A stretch of DNA of 64,000 bases from Rhodoferax sp. TS-BS-61-7. GTDB taxonomy: Bacteria > Pseudomonadota > Gammaproteobacteria > Burkholderiales > Burkholderiaceae_C. Below the pieces are notes generated by a model. That model saw only the letters and a list, made by a program, of their open reading frames with translations. It ran no database searches and was not told the origin of the DNA. Made by a program: the position numbers and the translations under genes. This document shows, in pieces, positions 9,509-18,161 of this stretch. The stretch lies in NCBI RefSeq assembly GCF_002943465.1, contig NZ_PTQY01000001.1, positions 992,001-1,056,000 on the forward strand. Direction: 5' to 3'. Every line of letters begins with the position of its first letter. Position 1 is the stretch's first letter.

Positions 9509-10468
9509 TCAGGTGTCCAGTTTCAGCCCCTTGGGCAGCGGGAACTTCACGGTCTCCTCGATCCCGTCCATCTTGCGCACCGACACGGCGCCCAGCGCCT
9601 TGATGCGGTCGATGACGGCTTTCACCAGAATCTCGGGGGCGCTGGCGCCGGCGGTCAAGCCCACGCGGGATCGGCCTTCAAACCATTCAGCCTGCAGTTC
9701 TTCGGCGTTGTCCACCATATAACTCTCGGTACCCAGCTTTTTGGCCACTTCGCGCAGGCGGTTGCTGTTGGAGCTGGTGGGGCTGCCCACCACGATCACG
9801 ATGTCCACCTGCGGGCTCATCACCTTGACCGCGTCCTGGCGGTTCTGGGTGGCGTAGCAAATGTCCTGCATCTTGGGCTTTTTGATCAGCGGGAAACGGG
9901 CGACCACCGCGGCGGTGATGTCGGCCGCATCGTCCACGCTCAGCGTAGTCTGCGTCACCACGGCCAGCTTGGTGGTCTGGCTGGGCTGCACCTTGGCCAC
10001 GTCGGCCACGTCTTCCACCAGGTGGATACCGCTCTCCAGCTGGCCCATGGTGCCTTCCACCTCGGGGTGGCCCTTGTGGCCGATCATGATGAATTCATAA
10101 CCCTCTTTGTGCAGCTTGGCTACTTCCACGTGCACTTTGGTCACCAGCGGACAGGTGGCATCAAAGATCTGAAAGCCGCGGCGTTCTGCCTCTTTCTGGA
10201 TAGCCTGGCTCACGCCGTGGGCCGAGAACACCAGCGTGGCGCCGGGAGGCACGTCGTCCAGCTCTTCGATGAAAATGGCACCGCGTGCCTTGAGGTCGTT
10301 CACCACATAGGTGTTGTGCACGATCTCGTGGCGCACATAGATGGGACGGCCAAATTTTTGCAGCGCCCGGTCCACGATCTCGATGGCGCGGTCCACACCC
10401 GCACAAAACCCACGCGGCTCGGCAAGGATGATTTCCTGCGGCAGCGTGATGTTCACGGCGCTGCTCAT
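9509..10468 (-). CDS. ispH: 4-hydroxy-3-methylbut-2-enyl diphosphate reductase
   Basis: A 319-residue IspH/LytB, the last enzyme of the MEP isoprenoid pathway, making IPP and DMAPP with a 4Fe-4S cluster. The opening LAEPRGFCAGVDRAI carries the first cluster cysteine. DATCPLVTKVH carries the second, and the third lies in DICYATQNRQ. HEIVHN and SAHGVS supply diphosphate-binding histidines. It starts inside the stop of the upstream prolyl isomerase gene (4-base overlap), as in many proteobacteria where slpA/fkpB precedes ispH. Confidence 0.96.
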   Translation of the reverse strand: MSSAVNITLPQEIILAEPRGFCAGVDRAIEIVDRALQKFGRPIYVRHEIVHNTYVVNDLKARGAIFIEELDDVPPGATLVFSAHGVSQAIQKEAERRGFQIFDATCPLVTKVHVEVAKLHKEGYEFIMIGHKGHPEVEGTMGQLESGIHLVEDVADVAKVQPSQTTKLAVVTQTTLSVDDAADITAAVVARFPLIKKPKMQDICYATQNRQDAVKVMSPQVDIVIVVGSPTSSNSNRLREVAKKLGTESYMVDNAEELQAEWFEGRSRVGLTAGASAPEILVKAVIDRIKALGAVSVRKMDGIEETVKFPLPKGLKLDT

Positions 10469-10920
10469 AGAACCCCGATCAGTTGCACTTCAAACGTCAC
10501 GGGCTGGCCGGCCAATGGGTGGTTGAAATCGAACAGCACGGCATCGTTGTCCCGCAGCTGCAGCACCACACCGGCAAACTGGCCTTGGCCATCGGGCGTG
10601 GGGAACTGCACCACATCACCCACGTTATAGGTCTCGTGCGGGTCGCCCATGTCGCGCAGCACTTTGCGCGCCAGCCACTGCTGCATGTCGGGGTTGCGCT
10701 CGCCAAAAGCGGCGCCTGCGGGCAGCTCGAATGTGGCCCGTGCGCCCTCTTCCATGTCCATCAGGCAGGCTTCCACCGCAGGGGACAATTCCCCCGTGCC
10801 CAGGCTCAACGTGGCAGGCTTGCCGGTGAAGGTGTTGATGATGTCCCCAGCCGGGCCGCCCAGGCGGTAGTGCAAGGTGAGGAAAGAGCCCGCTTGGACG
10901 CGGGGGGTCGTGGTGGTCAT
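10465..10920 (-). CDS. fkpB: FKBP-type peptidyl-prolyl isomerase (SlpA/FkpB-like)
   Basis: 151 residues from ATG 10920 ([20 protein letters not shown]). The upstream extension to 11166 is antisense to radC and is not used. The compact FKBP core contains [13 protein letters not shown] and [14 protein letters not shown], with the long insert-in-flap domain typical of SlpA-type proteins between about 65 and 130 ([15 protein letters not shown]). It catalyses proline isomerisation and acts as a chaperone. The stop overlaps the ispH start by 4 bases, so they form an operon. Confidence 0.9.
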   Translation of the reverse strand: MTTTTPRVQAGSFLTLHYRLGGPAGDIINTFTGKPATLSLGTGELSPAVEACLMDMEEGARATFELPAGAAFGERNPDMQQWLARKVLRDMGDPHETYNVGDVVQFPTPDGQGQFAGVVLQLRDNDAVLFDFNHPLAGQPVTFEVQLIGVL

Positions 10921-10998
10921 AAAAGTCCCGATAAACTGCCCTCTATTGTAGAAAGCTTGCCCCGCCCGGCATTCCGCCCCCTGCTTCACCCCCACGCC

Positions 10999-11718
10999 AT
11001 GCCGCTCAAAGACCTGCCCCTGGATGCCCGCCCGCGCGAAAAGCTGCTGGCGCGTGGCCCCGGCGCGCTCAGCGATGCCGAGCTGCTGGCCATCCTGCTG
11101 CGCACCGGCATTGCGGGCAAAGGCGTGCTGCAGATGGCGGACGAGCTGCTGCAACTCAAAAACCATAGCACCCCGCGCAATACGGACCGGGGCCAGGGCG
11201 GGTTTGGAGGCATAGCGGGGCTCTTAAGCGCGACTGCGGACGACCTCAAGCGCGTCAAGGGCCTGGGCCCCGCCAAGCGCGCCGAGATTGTGGCGGTGCT
11301 GGAACTGGCGCGTCGCGCCATGGCCCAGCGCCTGCAGGAGCGCGAGGTGTTTGCCGACCCGCAGGCTGTGAAGCACTACCTGCAGTTGCACCTGGCGGCC
11401 AAGGGCCATGAAGTCTTTGCCGTGCTGTTTCTGGACACGCAAAACAAACTGCTGGCCATGGAAGAGCTGTTCCGCGGCACGCTGACCCAAACCTCGGTCT
11501 ACCCGCGCGAAGTCGTCATTCGCGCGCTGCACCACAGTGCGGCTGCCGTGGTGCTGGCGCACAACCACCCTAGCGGCACCGTGCAACCCAGCCGCGCGGA
11601 CGAAGCCCTGACCCAGACGCTGAAGGCCGCGCTGGCGCTGGTGGACGTGCGTGTGCTGGACCACATCATTGTTGGGCCAGGCCAGGCTCTGTCCATGGCC
11701 GAGGCCGGTTTACTCTAA
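10999..11718 (+). CDS. radC: RadC/JAB-domain DNA repair-type protein
   Basis: 239 residues starting [17 protein letters not shown]. The N-terminal helix-hairpin-helix region ([18 protein letters not shown]) is followed by an insertion ([17 protein letters not shown]) and then [18 protein letters not shown]. The C-terminal MPN/JAB metalloprotease-like domain carries [14 protein letters not shown] and the [10 protein letters not shown] strand. The family is widely conserved, but its true activity is unsettled despite the radC name. It is transcribed divergently from fkpB, 78 bases apart. Confidence 0.93.
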   Translation: MPLKDLPLDARPREKLLARGPGALSDAELLAILLRTGIAGKGVLQMADELLQLKNHSTPRNTDRGQGGFGGIAGLLSATADDLKRVKGLGPAKRAEIVAVLELARRAMAQRLQEREVFADPQAVKHYLQLHLAAKGHEVFAVLFLDTQNKLLAMEELFRGTLTQTSVYPREVVIRALHHSAAAVVLAHNHPSGTVQPSRADEALTQTLKAALALVDVRVLDHIIVGPGQALSMAEAGLL

Positions 11719-11727
11719 GGGGCTGCC

Positions 11728-12372
11728 ATGAAGATCAACGCCCTGTCCGACCTGAAGCTGGTCAAAAAAGAAATCGAAGCCCAGGCTGCGCGTGAGGCTG
11801 CCGTGGCCGCGCAAAAGGCGCTGGACGCCAAACGCAAGGCCGCCGCCAGCAACCTGTTCCAAGCCGCTATTGGCAAGGTCAAACCCATGGCCCCGCCCCA
11901 GCGGGCCGCACTGGCACCCGCGCCGCCCCAACCCATCCCCAAACAGCAGTTGCTGGACGATGCGGCCGCACTGCAAGAGGCCATCAGCGACGAGGTGGAC
12001 GTGACCACGCTGCTGGACACCGACGACAACCTGAGCTTTAGGCGCCCCGGCGTGGGCACCGACGTGACGCAGAAGCTGCGCAAGGGCAAGTGGAGCATCC
12101 AGAAGCAGATTGACCTGCACGGCTACCGCAGCGACGAGGCGCGCGAGGCGCTAGGTGCCTTCATCCGCGAATCGCACAAACAGGGCATACGCTGCGTGCG
12201 GGTGGTGCACGGCAAAGGCCTGGGCTCGCCCGGCAAGGCGCCGGTGCTCAAGGACAAAGTGCACAAGTGGCTGGTACAAAAAAGCGAGGTGGTGGCCTTT
12301 GTGCAGGCCCAGCCCGCACAGGGTGGCGCGGGGGCGCTAGTGGTACTGCTGCAGCCGCTGAACCGCGGCTAG
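11728..12372 (+). CDS. Smr-domain protein
   Basis: 214 residues. The N-terminal half is an alanine- and lysine-rich helical region with a proline-rich linker (APAPPQPIPK). From about 115 the Smr domain appears: IDLHGYRSDEAREALGAFI, then VRVVHGKGLGSPGKAPVLK, with the TGxG-type nucleic-acid loop here as HGKGLGS. Smr domains nick or bind DNA or RNA, and several act on stalled ribosomes. It starts 9 bases after radC, so they are probably co-transcribed. Confidence 0.88.
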   Translation: MKINALSDLKLVKKEIEAQAAREAAVAAQKALDAKRKAAASNLFQAAIGKVKPMAPPQRAALAPAPPQPIPKQQLLDDAAALQEAISDEVDVTTLLDTDDNLSFRRPGVGTDVTQKLRKGKWSIQKQIDLHGYRSDEAREALGAFIRESHKQGIRCVRVVHGKGLGSPGKAPVLKDKVHKWLVQKSEVVAFVQAQPAQGGAGALVVLLQPLNRG

Positions 12373-13407
12373 CTAACCCTCCAGCCCGCCCTTGGCGTGC
12401 GACACATCCACATCGCGCGGCAGGGCCACGCCGTTTTTCACGGCCAGTATTTCGGCCATCACGCTCACCGCAATCTCGGGCGGCGTCTTGCTGCCGATGT
12501 AAATACCGATGGGGCCACGCAAACGTGCCAGCATTTGTGGCGTCTGGCCCAGGTGCTCCACCATACGTTGGTGGCGCGCGGCGTTGTTGCGGCGCGAGCC
12601 AATGGCGCCAATGTAGAAAGCGTCGGACTTCAGCGCCTCCAGCAGCGCCAAGTCGTCCAGCTTGGGATCGTGCGTCAGCGCGATCACGCAGCTGCGGCGG
12701 TCGGGCGTAAAGGCAGTCACCACCTCGTCGGGCATGCCGCTGTTCACCACCACGCCGGGCACGGCCCAGGCGCCGCGGTACTCCTCGCGCGGGTCGCACA
12801 CGGTCACCGCAAAACCGCTGAACTTGGCCATGGTGGCGACGTACTCGCTGAGCTGGCCTGCGCCGATGATGAGCAGGCGGTATTCGGGCCCAAAGGTGTT
12901 GGTCAGTGTGCTGTCTGACAGGCTGAGTGCCGCCGGCGTGGTGGTGGCCTGCAGGCCCACCGCGCCATCGGCCAGTTGCACCGTGCGGCGCACCAGCTGG
13001 CCCCGCTCCAGCCGGACCACCAGATCGGCCAAGCTGGCCGCATCGGGATCAAACTCCAGCAGCAGCTCCAGCGTACCGCCACAGGGCAGGCCAAAACGGT
13101 GGGCCTCATCGGCGGTGATGCCGTACTTCACGCGCTGCGGCGGGCCGCTGGGGATCTGCTGCGCATCAGCGCCAGAGGCCGCACCGTCAGACGCGTAGGC
13201 CCGTGTAAAGCGAAAAATCAGATCGTCCTCAATGCAACCGCCCGATACCGAGCCGACCACGGCACCGTCCTCACATAGCGCCATGATGGACCCCACGGGC
13301 CGTGGCGATGAACCCCAGGTGCGCACCACCGTGGCCAGCAGCGCGCGCCGCCCGGCCTGGCGCCAGCCGCACAGGGCACGCAAGACCATCACATCAAGGT
13401 TTTCCAT
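12373..13407 (-). CDS. XdhC/CoxI-family molybdenum-cofactor insertion protein
   Basis: 344 residues. The N-terminal XdhC_CoxI domain (about 10-95) contains WGSSPRPVGSIMAL and VSGGCIEDDL with the conserved cysteine. The C-terminal Rossmann domain (about 195-330) contains LLIIGAGQLSEYVA and AIGSRRNNAARHQR. XdhC proteins protect and insert sulfurated Mo cofactor into xanthine-dehydrogenase-type enzymes. No xdhAB or coxLMS genes are in the window, so the client is elsewhere. The stop directly abuts the convergent Smr gene. Confidence 0.88.
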   Translation of the reverse strand: MENLDVMVLRALCGWRQAGRRALLATVVRTWGSSPRPVGSIMALCEDGAVVGSVSGGCIEDDLIFRFTRAYASDGAASGADAQQIPSGPPQRVKYGITADEAHRFGLPCGGTLELLLEFDPDAASLADLVVRLERGQLVRRTVQLADGAVGLQATTTPAALSLSDSTLTNTFGPEYRLLIIGAGQLSEYVATMAKFSGFAVTVCDPREEYRGAWAVPGVVVNSGMPDEVVTAFTPDRRSCVIALTHDPKLDDLALLEALKSDAFYIGAIGSRRNNAARHQRMVEHLGQTPQMLARLRGPIGIYIGSKTPPEIAVSVMAEILAVKNGVALPRDVDVSHAKGGLEG

Positions 13408-13430
13408 GGGGCTTGGTCCTTGCAGCAGGG

Positions 13431-13832
13431 CTAAGTGCCTACGTTGCGCATCCAGTCGGCGGTCTGGAAGAACGAGGTCTTGAGCCGTTCACGCAATTCG
13501 GTGGGGACAGCGCTGTCACCCATCGCCTGGTCCATACACGCCAACCACTGGTCGCGCTCCAGAATGCCAATCTTGAACGGCATGTGCCGCGCGCGCAGCC
13601 GCGGGTGGCCAAAACGCTCCACAAAATAATCGGGCCCGCCCAGCCAACCGCACAAGAACCAGAACAGATGGTCCCGCGCCTTGTCCAAGCTGCTGCCATG
13701 CGCGGCCCGCAACTCGGTATAGCCGGGCTCTAGGTCCATCAGGTCGTAAAAACGGTCCACCAGGCTGCGGACCACGGCTTCGCCACCTATCCATTCAAAG
13801 GGGGTGATGCCGGTGGGGGTTTCGTCAGTCAT
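13431..13832 (-). CDS. Group II truncated hemoglobin
   Basis: 133 residues of a 2/2 globin: FEWIGGEAVVRSLVDRFYDLM, the helix E/F region with LFWFLCGWLGGPDYFVERFGHPRLRARHMPF (H of HMPF region near the proximal site) and ACMDQAMGDS with a C-terminal helix holding W. Group II globins bind O2, NO or peroxide and support detoxification. The short repeat (copy B) and the TA cassette lie immediately upstream on the same strand. Confidence 0.9.
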   Translation of the reverse strand: MTDETPTGITPFEWIGGEAVVRSLVDRFYDLMDLEPGYTELRAAHGSSLDKARDHLFWFLCGWLGGPDYFVERFGHPRLRARHMPFKIGILERDQWLACMDQAMGDSAVPTELRERLKTSFFQTADWMRNVGT

Positions 13833-13847
13833 ACGTTTTTATAACAA

Positions 13848-13902
13848 ATCAGCCTCTAGCACCCATGAATATTGCGCAAGCAGCTCTCAAAAGAGGAGCA
13901 AA
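13848..13902 (+). repeat. Short dispersed repeat, copy B
   Basis: Begins ATCAGCCTCTAGCACCCATG, continues AATATTGCGCAAGCAGCT and ends with a hairpin GCTCTC..GAGGAGC. It lies 2 bases from the mqsC-like stop codon. Its best partner is copy C (15483), in the same orientation, on the far side of the toxin-antitoxin-chaperone cassette. Confidence 0.85.
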
Positions 13903-13904
13903 AA

Positions 13905-14327
13905 TCAAAGACCTAACGGTAGAACGCGTGCATCAAACCCCATTGACTGCAACTCACGCCTGAAATGCGTCATAGCCAATGGAAAAGCCTGTGCCACCAA
14001 CACGTATTGGTACTGCTCATGCTCAAACTTGGGCACAACAATTTCGTCCGTTACGCCTGCGGGGTAATCAAACTTAGCTTCGTACTCAGCCTGAAACGAT
14101 GCTTGATGAGCTGCATCGGTTTCGCTATTTGCGACAGTGCTCAGATCAATCTTCACTACAGCCTGCAGAATTCCACCTGGAAGGGTAGGTACAGCTAGGC
14201 CCACCTCAATGTTCTGTGTCAGCTGAAAATTCCACCCGCCTTTGCCCGTCGCTGGCGCTCTGTTTTCACCATGAAAAGCAATTGCGCGAAACGACACCAA
14301 TTTAGGCCGTTGCTCGATTACTTCCAC
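13905..14327 (-). CDS. SecB-like chaperone of an MqsRA toxin-antitoxin system
   Basis: 140 residues. The fold pattern resembles SecB: alternating strands (KLVSFRAIAFHGEN, WNFQLTQNIEVGLA, GGILQAVVKIDLS), an acidic middle (EAKFDYPAGVTDEI) and a C-terminal long helix (LAMTHFRRELQSMGF). Solitary SecB-like proteins next to an antitoxin stabilise that antitoxin in toxin-antitoxin-chaperone modules. The start overlaps the mqsA stop by 10 bases, so it is coupled to the antitoxin. The SecB-like call rests on pattern and context rather than strong identity. Confidence 0.7.
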   Translation of the reverse strand: MEVIEQRPKLVSFRAIAFHGENRAPATGKGGWNFQLTQNIEVGLAVPTLPGGILQAVVKIDLSTVANSETDAAHQASFQAEYEAKFDYPAGVTDEIVVPKFEHEQYQYVLVAQAFPLAMTHFRRELQSMGFDARVLPLGL

Positions 14328-14884
14328 CGTTTGGCCCCTTCTTGCCCATAGGGACGGAAAGTCACGGTCGAGGGGCTGCGTTGCTGATCTGCTCGATAGT
14401 TTTCCATCAAAACAACATTCGAACTAATGCTGGCAGTTGCAATGACTTTCTCTTTCGAGAACTCACTTGCCATTCCGCACTCTTCAACCAGCTCCCAAAA
14501 CGCGCTCTCACTGCGACGAACCAAACGGAGCAGCTTGTCCATTGACTCGGATTGCGCAACATCATCGTTCTCGTACTTGCTAAACGCCACAGGCCCGCCA
14601 CCAAACAGCTTTGCCGCCTGACTTTGTGTCAGCTTGTATTTATCACGCAGTGCGCAAATTTCGGTGCCCGTCAGCAAGCCATCTACAGACTTGCGAAAAG
14701 CCATCACGCCCCGCTTATTCAGCTTGCTTTCTTTCGTACCAGCAAAATCCGAATGGCAGACGTCGCACAGCCGATAGTGCAAGGGCAACAATTTTTTTTG
14801 CCCTTTGTATTCGCTCTCGACTTGGTCCACGTGGTCTGTCACGTGGCCCTCACCACAAATTGGGCAGAGCTCTTGCTTATCCAT
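14318..14884 (-). CDS. mqsA: MqsA-family antitoxin
   Basis: 188 residues from ATG 14884 behind AGGAAA. An alternative start at 14911 would overlap mqsR and is less likely because MqsA proteins begin close to the first CPxC. The N-terminal zinc domain has CPICGEG and CDVCH. The central helix-turn-helix is LTQSQAAKLFGGGPVAFSKY, the operator-binding part. A tail of about 50 residues (SISSNVVLMENYRADQQ) follows the HTH, longer than in classic MqsA, as expected for a chaperone-addiction region recognised by the SecB-like partner (inference). Confidence 0.85.
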   Translation of the reverse strand: MDKQELCPICGEGHVTDHVDQVESEYKGQKKLLPLHYRLCDVCHSDFAGTKESKLNKRGVMAFRKSVDGLLTGTEICALRDKYKLTQSQAAKLFGGGPVAFSKYENDDVAQSESMDKLLRLVRRSESAFWELVEECGMASEFSKEKVIATASISSNVVLMENYRADQQRSPSTVTFRPYGQEGAKRWK

Positions 14885-14898
14885 GTTTTTTCCTAATT

Positions 14899-15306
14899 TC
14901 AAGTGTGACAAGAAATCGTCAACACCATCGTGCCAAGTTTGTTAATTGCAAACTTCACGAAATACCCGATCAACATCTCTCTATTGGCCGTTTCGACCCA
15001 CTCTTTGACTCTCAGCGAATAAGCATCGCAGGCGGCATAGGCGCCCCTACCGTTTTCGCACCACTCAGAATCAATGTAGTCACCATCGCGCAATTGCAAA
15101 ACCAAATCAATGACATCGGAGTTCTCCCATCCAAGCTCTCTGACGTTGCTTACACAATCTTTGGTCCACAGCGTTAAGCCCTTGCCATCGTGAATGATCG
15201 ACTTGACGCGGCTCAGGTCATATATCGGCCCACCCGCAATCTTCTCGCCCCCTCCATAGGTGGGCGAAGTCAAACTGTACTCGGAAACGATGACAAAAGT
15301 TACCAT
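14899..15306 (-). CDS. mqsR: MqsR-family mRNA interferase toxin
   Basis: 135 residues. The region 26-135 follows MqsR: YDLSRVKSIIHDGK, a helix with LGW..SDVIDLVLQL, DGDYIDSEW and a C-terminal strand KLGTMVLTISCH. MqsR toxins are RelE-fold ribonucleases that cut mRNA, mostly at GCU. About 25 extra residues precede the usual start; a later start would remove them, but the ATG lies within the operator-like palindrome. The gap to mqsA is 14 bases. The region is more AT-rich than its neighbours, which suggests transfer. Confidence 0.78.
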   Translation of the reverse strand: MVTFVIVSEYSLTSPTYGGGEKIAGGPIYDLSRVKSIIHDGKGLTLWTKDCVSNVRELGWENSDVIDLVLQLRDGDYIDSEWCENGRGAYAACDAYSLRVKEWVETANREMLIGYFVKFAINKLGTMVLTISCHT

Positions 15307-15314
15307 TATGGTAA
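15300..15314. promoter_or_regulatory. Palindrome over the mqsR start, likely MqsA operator
   Basis: TTACCAT-T-ATGGTAA, 7-base perfect arms with a single central base, containing the mqsR initiation codon (15304-15306). A second imperfect half (GTAATTTTAC, 15311-15320) adjoins it. MqsA autoregulates through such palindromes, although the E. coli sequence differs. Confidence 0.55.
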
Positions 15315-15482
15315 TTTTACGGTTAAAAGTGCGGGTATTGCTGTACGTTTATCCATTGCTTTCGACGCTTTTGCCCCACATCGCAACGCAGGAAGCCACA
15401 AGATCGCATCTGTGTAGCCGTTTTCGCTTCGATGGAAGCCATTTTGGCTACCGACAGCTGAATTGCACCTATTTTTAAGCCT

Positions 15483-15541
15483 AATCAGCCTCTAGAGCCC
15501 ATGAATATTGCGCTAGCAACTATTGAAAGCATAGCAATCAG
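15483..15541 (+). repeat. Short dispersed repeat, copy C
   Basis: AATCAGCCTCTAGAGCCCAT, then GAATATTGCGCTAGCA and a terminal hairpin CTAT..ATAG. It shares almost the whole left half with copy B. Its last bases hold the stop codon of the downstream permease gene (TGA as tca at 15538-15540). Confidence 0.85.
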
Positions 15542-18054
15542 GTCGCCGCGCGGCGCAGCGTTTCCACCACCGGGCGGCGCAGCACATCGCGTAGGCCCCA
15601 CCAGCCAGCGGCCAGAGCCAGCACCGCGCCGGCCAGGGCGCCGACCAGCGGCACCCAGAGTTGCACGGTCCAGTCGAACTCGAACACAAAACGCGCCAGC
15701 GCCCAGCCTACCGCGGCAGCCACAATGGAGGCCAAGAAGCCGGCCAGCAGGCCCACACCGGCCAGTTCGGTGCGCTGCACCTGGCGCAGCAGGCTGCTGC
15801 CCGCGCCCACGGCGCGCATGATGGCGAACTCGCGTGCGCGGTCTTCGCGCGTAGCAGTGACTGCGGCAAACAGCACCACCAGGCCAGCGGCCAACGTAAA
15901 GCCAAACAAAAACTCCACCGCACGGATCACCTGGTCCAGCACACGCTGCACCTGGTTGATGGTGCTGGTCATGTCCACATTGGTGATGTTGGGGAACGCA
16001 CGCACCAGCGCGTTGTCAAAGCCTTTGGTTTCGGGCGCCTTGAAGGCCCCCATGTAGGTGCTGGGCACGTCCTTGAGCACGCCCACCGGGTACATCACAA
16101 AGAAGTTGGCGCGCATGGAGCCCCAGTCCACCTTGCGCAGCGAGGTGATCTTGGACTCGGTCTGCACCCCACCAATGTCAAACTGCAGGCTGTCGCCCAG
16201 CTTCAGGTTCAGCGTCTTGGCAATGCCCTCCTCCACACTCACCGCCCCCTCTTCGTCTTCGGTCCAGCGGCCGGCAATCACGTCGTTGTGCGGCGGATTT
16301 TTGCTGCTGTGGGAGAGGTTGAATTCGCGGTCCACCAGGCGTTTGGCACGGTCCTCGGTGTAGTCGTCGGGCGACACGGCCTTGCCGTTCACCGCCACCA
16401 GGCGGCCGCGGATCATGGGGTACCAATCGAACTTGGTCACGCCACCGTCAGTCAGTGCTTTCCGGAAGGCATCGGACTGCTCAGGCATCACGTTGATGAC
16501 AAAACGATTCGGTGCATCGGGTGGCGTGGCCTTGCGCCAGCTGCTGATCAGATCGGTGCGCAGCAGCACCAAGAGCACCAGCGCCAGCAGGCCGACCGAC
16601 AGCGCACTCACCTGCACCACGGTGTAGGCCGGGCGCGCCGAGATTTGGCGTGTGGCCAGCACCAGCCAGCGCGGGGCGGTGGCCTCGTTCACACTGCGGC
16701 GCAACACCTTCACGGCCACCCAGCTCAAGGCGGCAAACACCAGCACGGCCGCGGCAAAACCGCCTACCGCAATCAAGCCCAGCAGCAGATCGCTGCTCAC
16801 CGTCATCAACAGCGCGGCAAACCCCGCTACACCAATCGCCAGCACACCCAGCGACGCGGGGCGCAGGTTGCCCACATCACGGCGGATCACGCGCAGCGCG
16901 GGCACTTGGGCCAGCTGCAACACGGGTGGCAGGCCAAACGCCATGAGCAGCGTGAGGCCCATGCCCACGCCCAGCAACACTGGCCACAGCGAAGCCGCAG
17001 GCAAGGCCGCATCCACCAGCCCCGCCAGCAGCGCCACAAACAGGTAATGCACACCAAAGCCCAGCGCCACGCCCAGGCCGCTGGCAAACAGGCCGACCAG
17101 CGCAAACTCAAACGCGTAGGCGCTGGCAATGGTGCGCTGCGACAGGCCCAACACGCGCAGCATGGCGCAGTCGTCCAGGTGGTTGGCGGCAAAGGCGCGC
17201 GCGGCCAAGGCCACGGCCACGGCGCTCAGCAAGGCGGCCAAGAGCGCCACCAGGCTCAGGAATTTTTGCGCGCGGTCCAGCGTCTGGCTCATCTCAGGCC
17301 GGCCGCTTTGCAGAGACTCCACCCGCACGCCACGCACGCCACCTTTGACTTGCGCATCGGCCCAGTCCACAAAACGTTTGACCGCAGGCTCGTTACCGGC
17401 CACGGCCAGGCGGTAGTTCAGCCGGCTGGCCGGTTGCACCAGGCCGGTAGCAGCTAGGTCGGGCTGCGAGATCATCACGCGCGGCGCAAAGTTCATAAAG
17501 CCGCCCCCGCGATCGGGTTCGATCACGATGATGCGGTCCACCGTGAACTGGCTGTCGCCTAGCAGCAGCGTGTCGCCCACGTTCAGGCCAATCGCTTCCA
17601 GCAGCGGCGCATCCACCCAGGCTTTGCCTTTGGCGGGGGTGTCTTTGGTGGGTGCATCCGGGCCGTCGGCAGCCGTGCTCACACGCAGGCTGCCGCGCAG
17701 TGGGTAACCCGGCTCCACGACTTTGAGCGCCACCAGTTTGGCCGCCCCACCCTGCACTTCACTGGCGCGGGCCATGGTCGGAAAGCCCAGCGTGTGCACC
17801 ACCTGCAGGCCCAAGGCGCGGGCCTGTGCCTCAAAAGCTTCGGGCGGCGGGTTGTCGCTGGAAATAACGGCGTCGCCACCCAGCAGTTGGCGCGCATCGC
17901 GCTGCAGGCCGCCCTGCAAGCGGTCGGCAAAAAAACCCACCGCGGTCAACGCCGCCACCGCCAGCGTGACGGCCAGGATGAGCAGCCGCAATTCGCCCGA
18001 GCGCACATCGCGCCACAAGGTACGCCAGCCCAGGGCAAAAAAAGACAGTTTCAA
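15538..18054 (-). CDS. YbbP-like ABC transporter permease with two FtsX domains
   Basis: About 838 residues from a TTG at 18052-18054 preceded by GAGGAG. The ATG at 18099 is an alternative that adds MGDLRGVCASPEELP. An N-terminal membrane helix follows GELRLLILAVTLAVAALTAV, then a large periplasmic domain (DAVISSDNPPPEAF). Four helices around 265-420 form the first FtsX block, and the C-terminal FtsX block ends near the stop (LAAGLVVLFAAVTATREDRA). YbbP works with the ATPase YbbA and the esterase TesA in outer-membrane or lipid-related export. No ATPase partner is visible; it may lie elsewhere. The stop codon falls within repeat C. Confidence 0.87.
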   Translation of the reverse strand: MKLSFFALGWRTLWRDVRSGELRLLILAVTLAVAALTAVGFFADRLQGGLQRDARQLLGGDAVISSDNPPPEAFEAQARALGLQVVHTLGFPTMARASEVQGGAAKLVALKVVEPGYPLRGSLRVSTAADGPDAPTKDTPAKGKAWVDAPLLEAIGLNVGDTLLLGDSQFTVDRIIVIEPDRGGGFMNFAPRVMISQPDLAATGLVQPASRLNYRLAVAGNEPAVKRFVDWADAQVKGGVRGVRVESLQSGRPEMSQTLDRAQKFLSLVALLAALLSAVAVALAARAFAANHLDDCAMLRVLGLSQRTIASAYAFEFALVGLFASGLGVALGFGVHYLFVALLAGLVDAALPAASLWPVLLGVGMGLTLLMAFGLPPVLQLAQVPALRVIRRDVGNLRPASLGVLAIGVAGFAALLMTVSSDLLLGLIAVGGFAAAVLVFAALSWVAVKVLRRSVNEATAPRWLVLATRQISARPAYTVVQVSALSVGLLALVLLVLLRTDLISSWRKATPPDAPNRFVINVMPEQSDAFRKALTDGGVTKFDWYPMIRGRLVAVNGKAVSPDDYTEDRAKRLVDREFNLSHSSKNPPHNDVIAGRWTEDEEGAVSVEEGIAKTLNLKLGDSLQFDIGGVQTESKITSLRKVDWGSMRANFFVMYPVGVLKDVPSTYMGAFKAPETKGFDNALVRAFPNITNVDMTSTINQVQRVLDQVIRAVEFLFGFTLAAGLVVLFAAVTATREDRAREFAIMRAVGAGSSLLRQVQRTELAGVGLLAGFLASIVAAAVGWALARFVFEFDWTVQLWVPLVGALAGAVLALAAGWWGLRDVLRRPVVETLRRAAT

Positions 18055-18161
18055 GGGAAGCTCCTCAGGGGAGGCACACACGCCCCGCAAGTCGCCCATT
18101 ATTCACCCCGCCCCCTATTCCCCAGAGCCTTAGGGGCCAGCGGAGTCAGGCGTAGGCCGAC

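Noticed and set aside
15661-17457. A 598-codon plus-strand ORF
   Set aside because: It is antisense to the YbbP-like permease, is histidine- and glutamine-rich from codon bias, and has no start signals.
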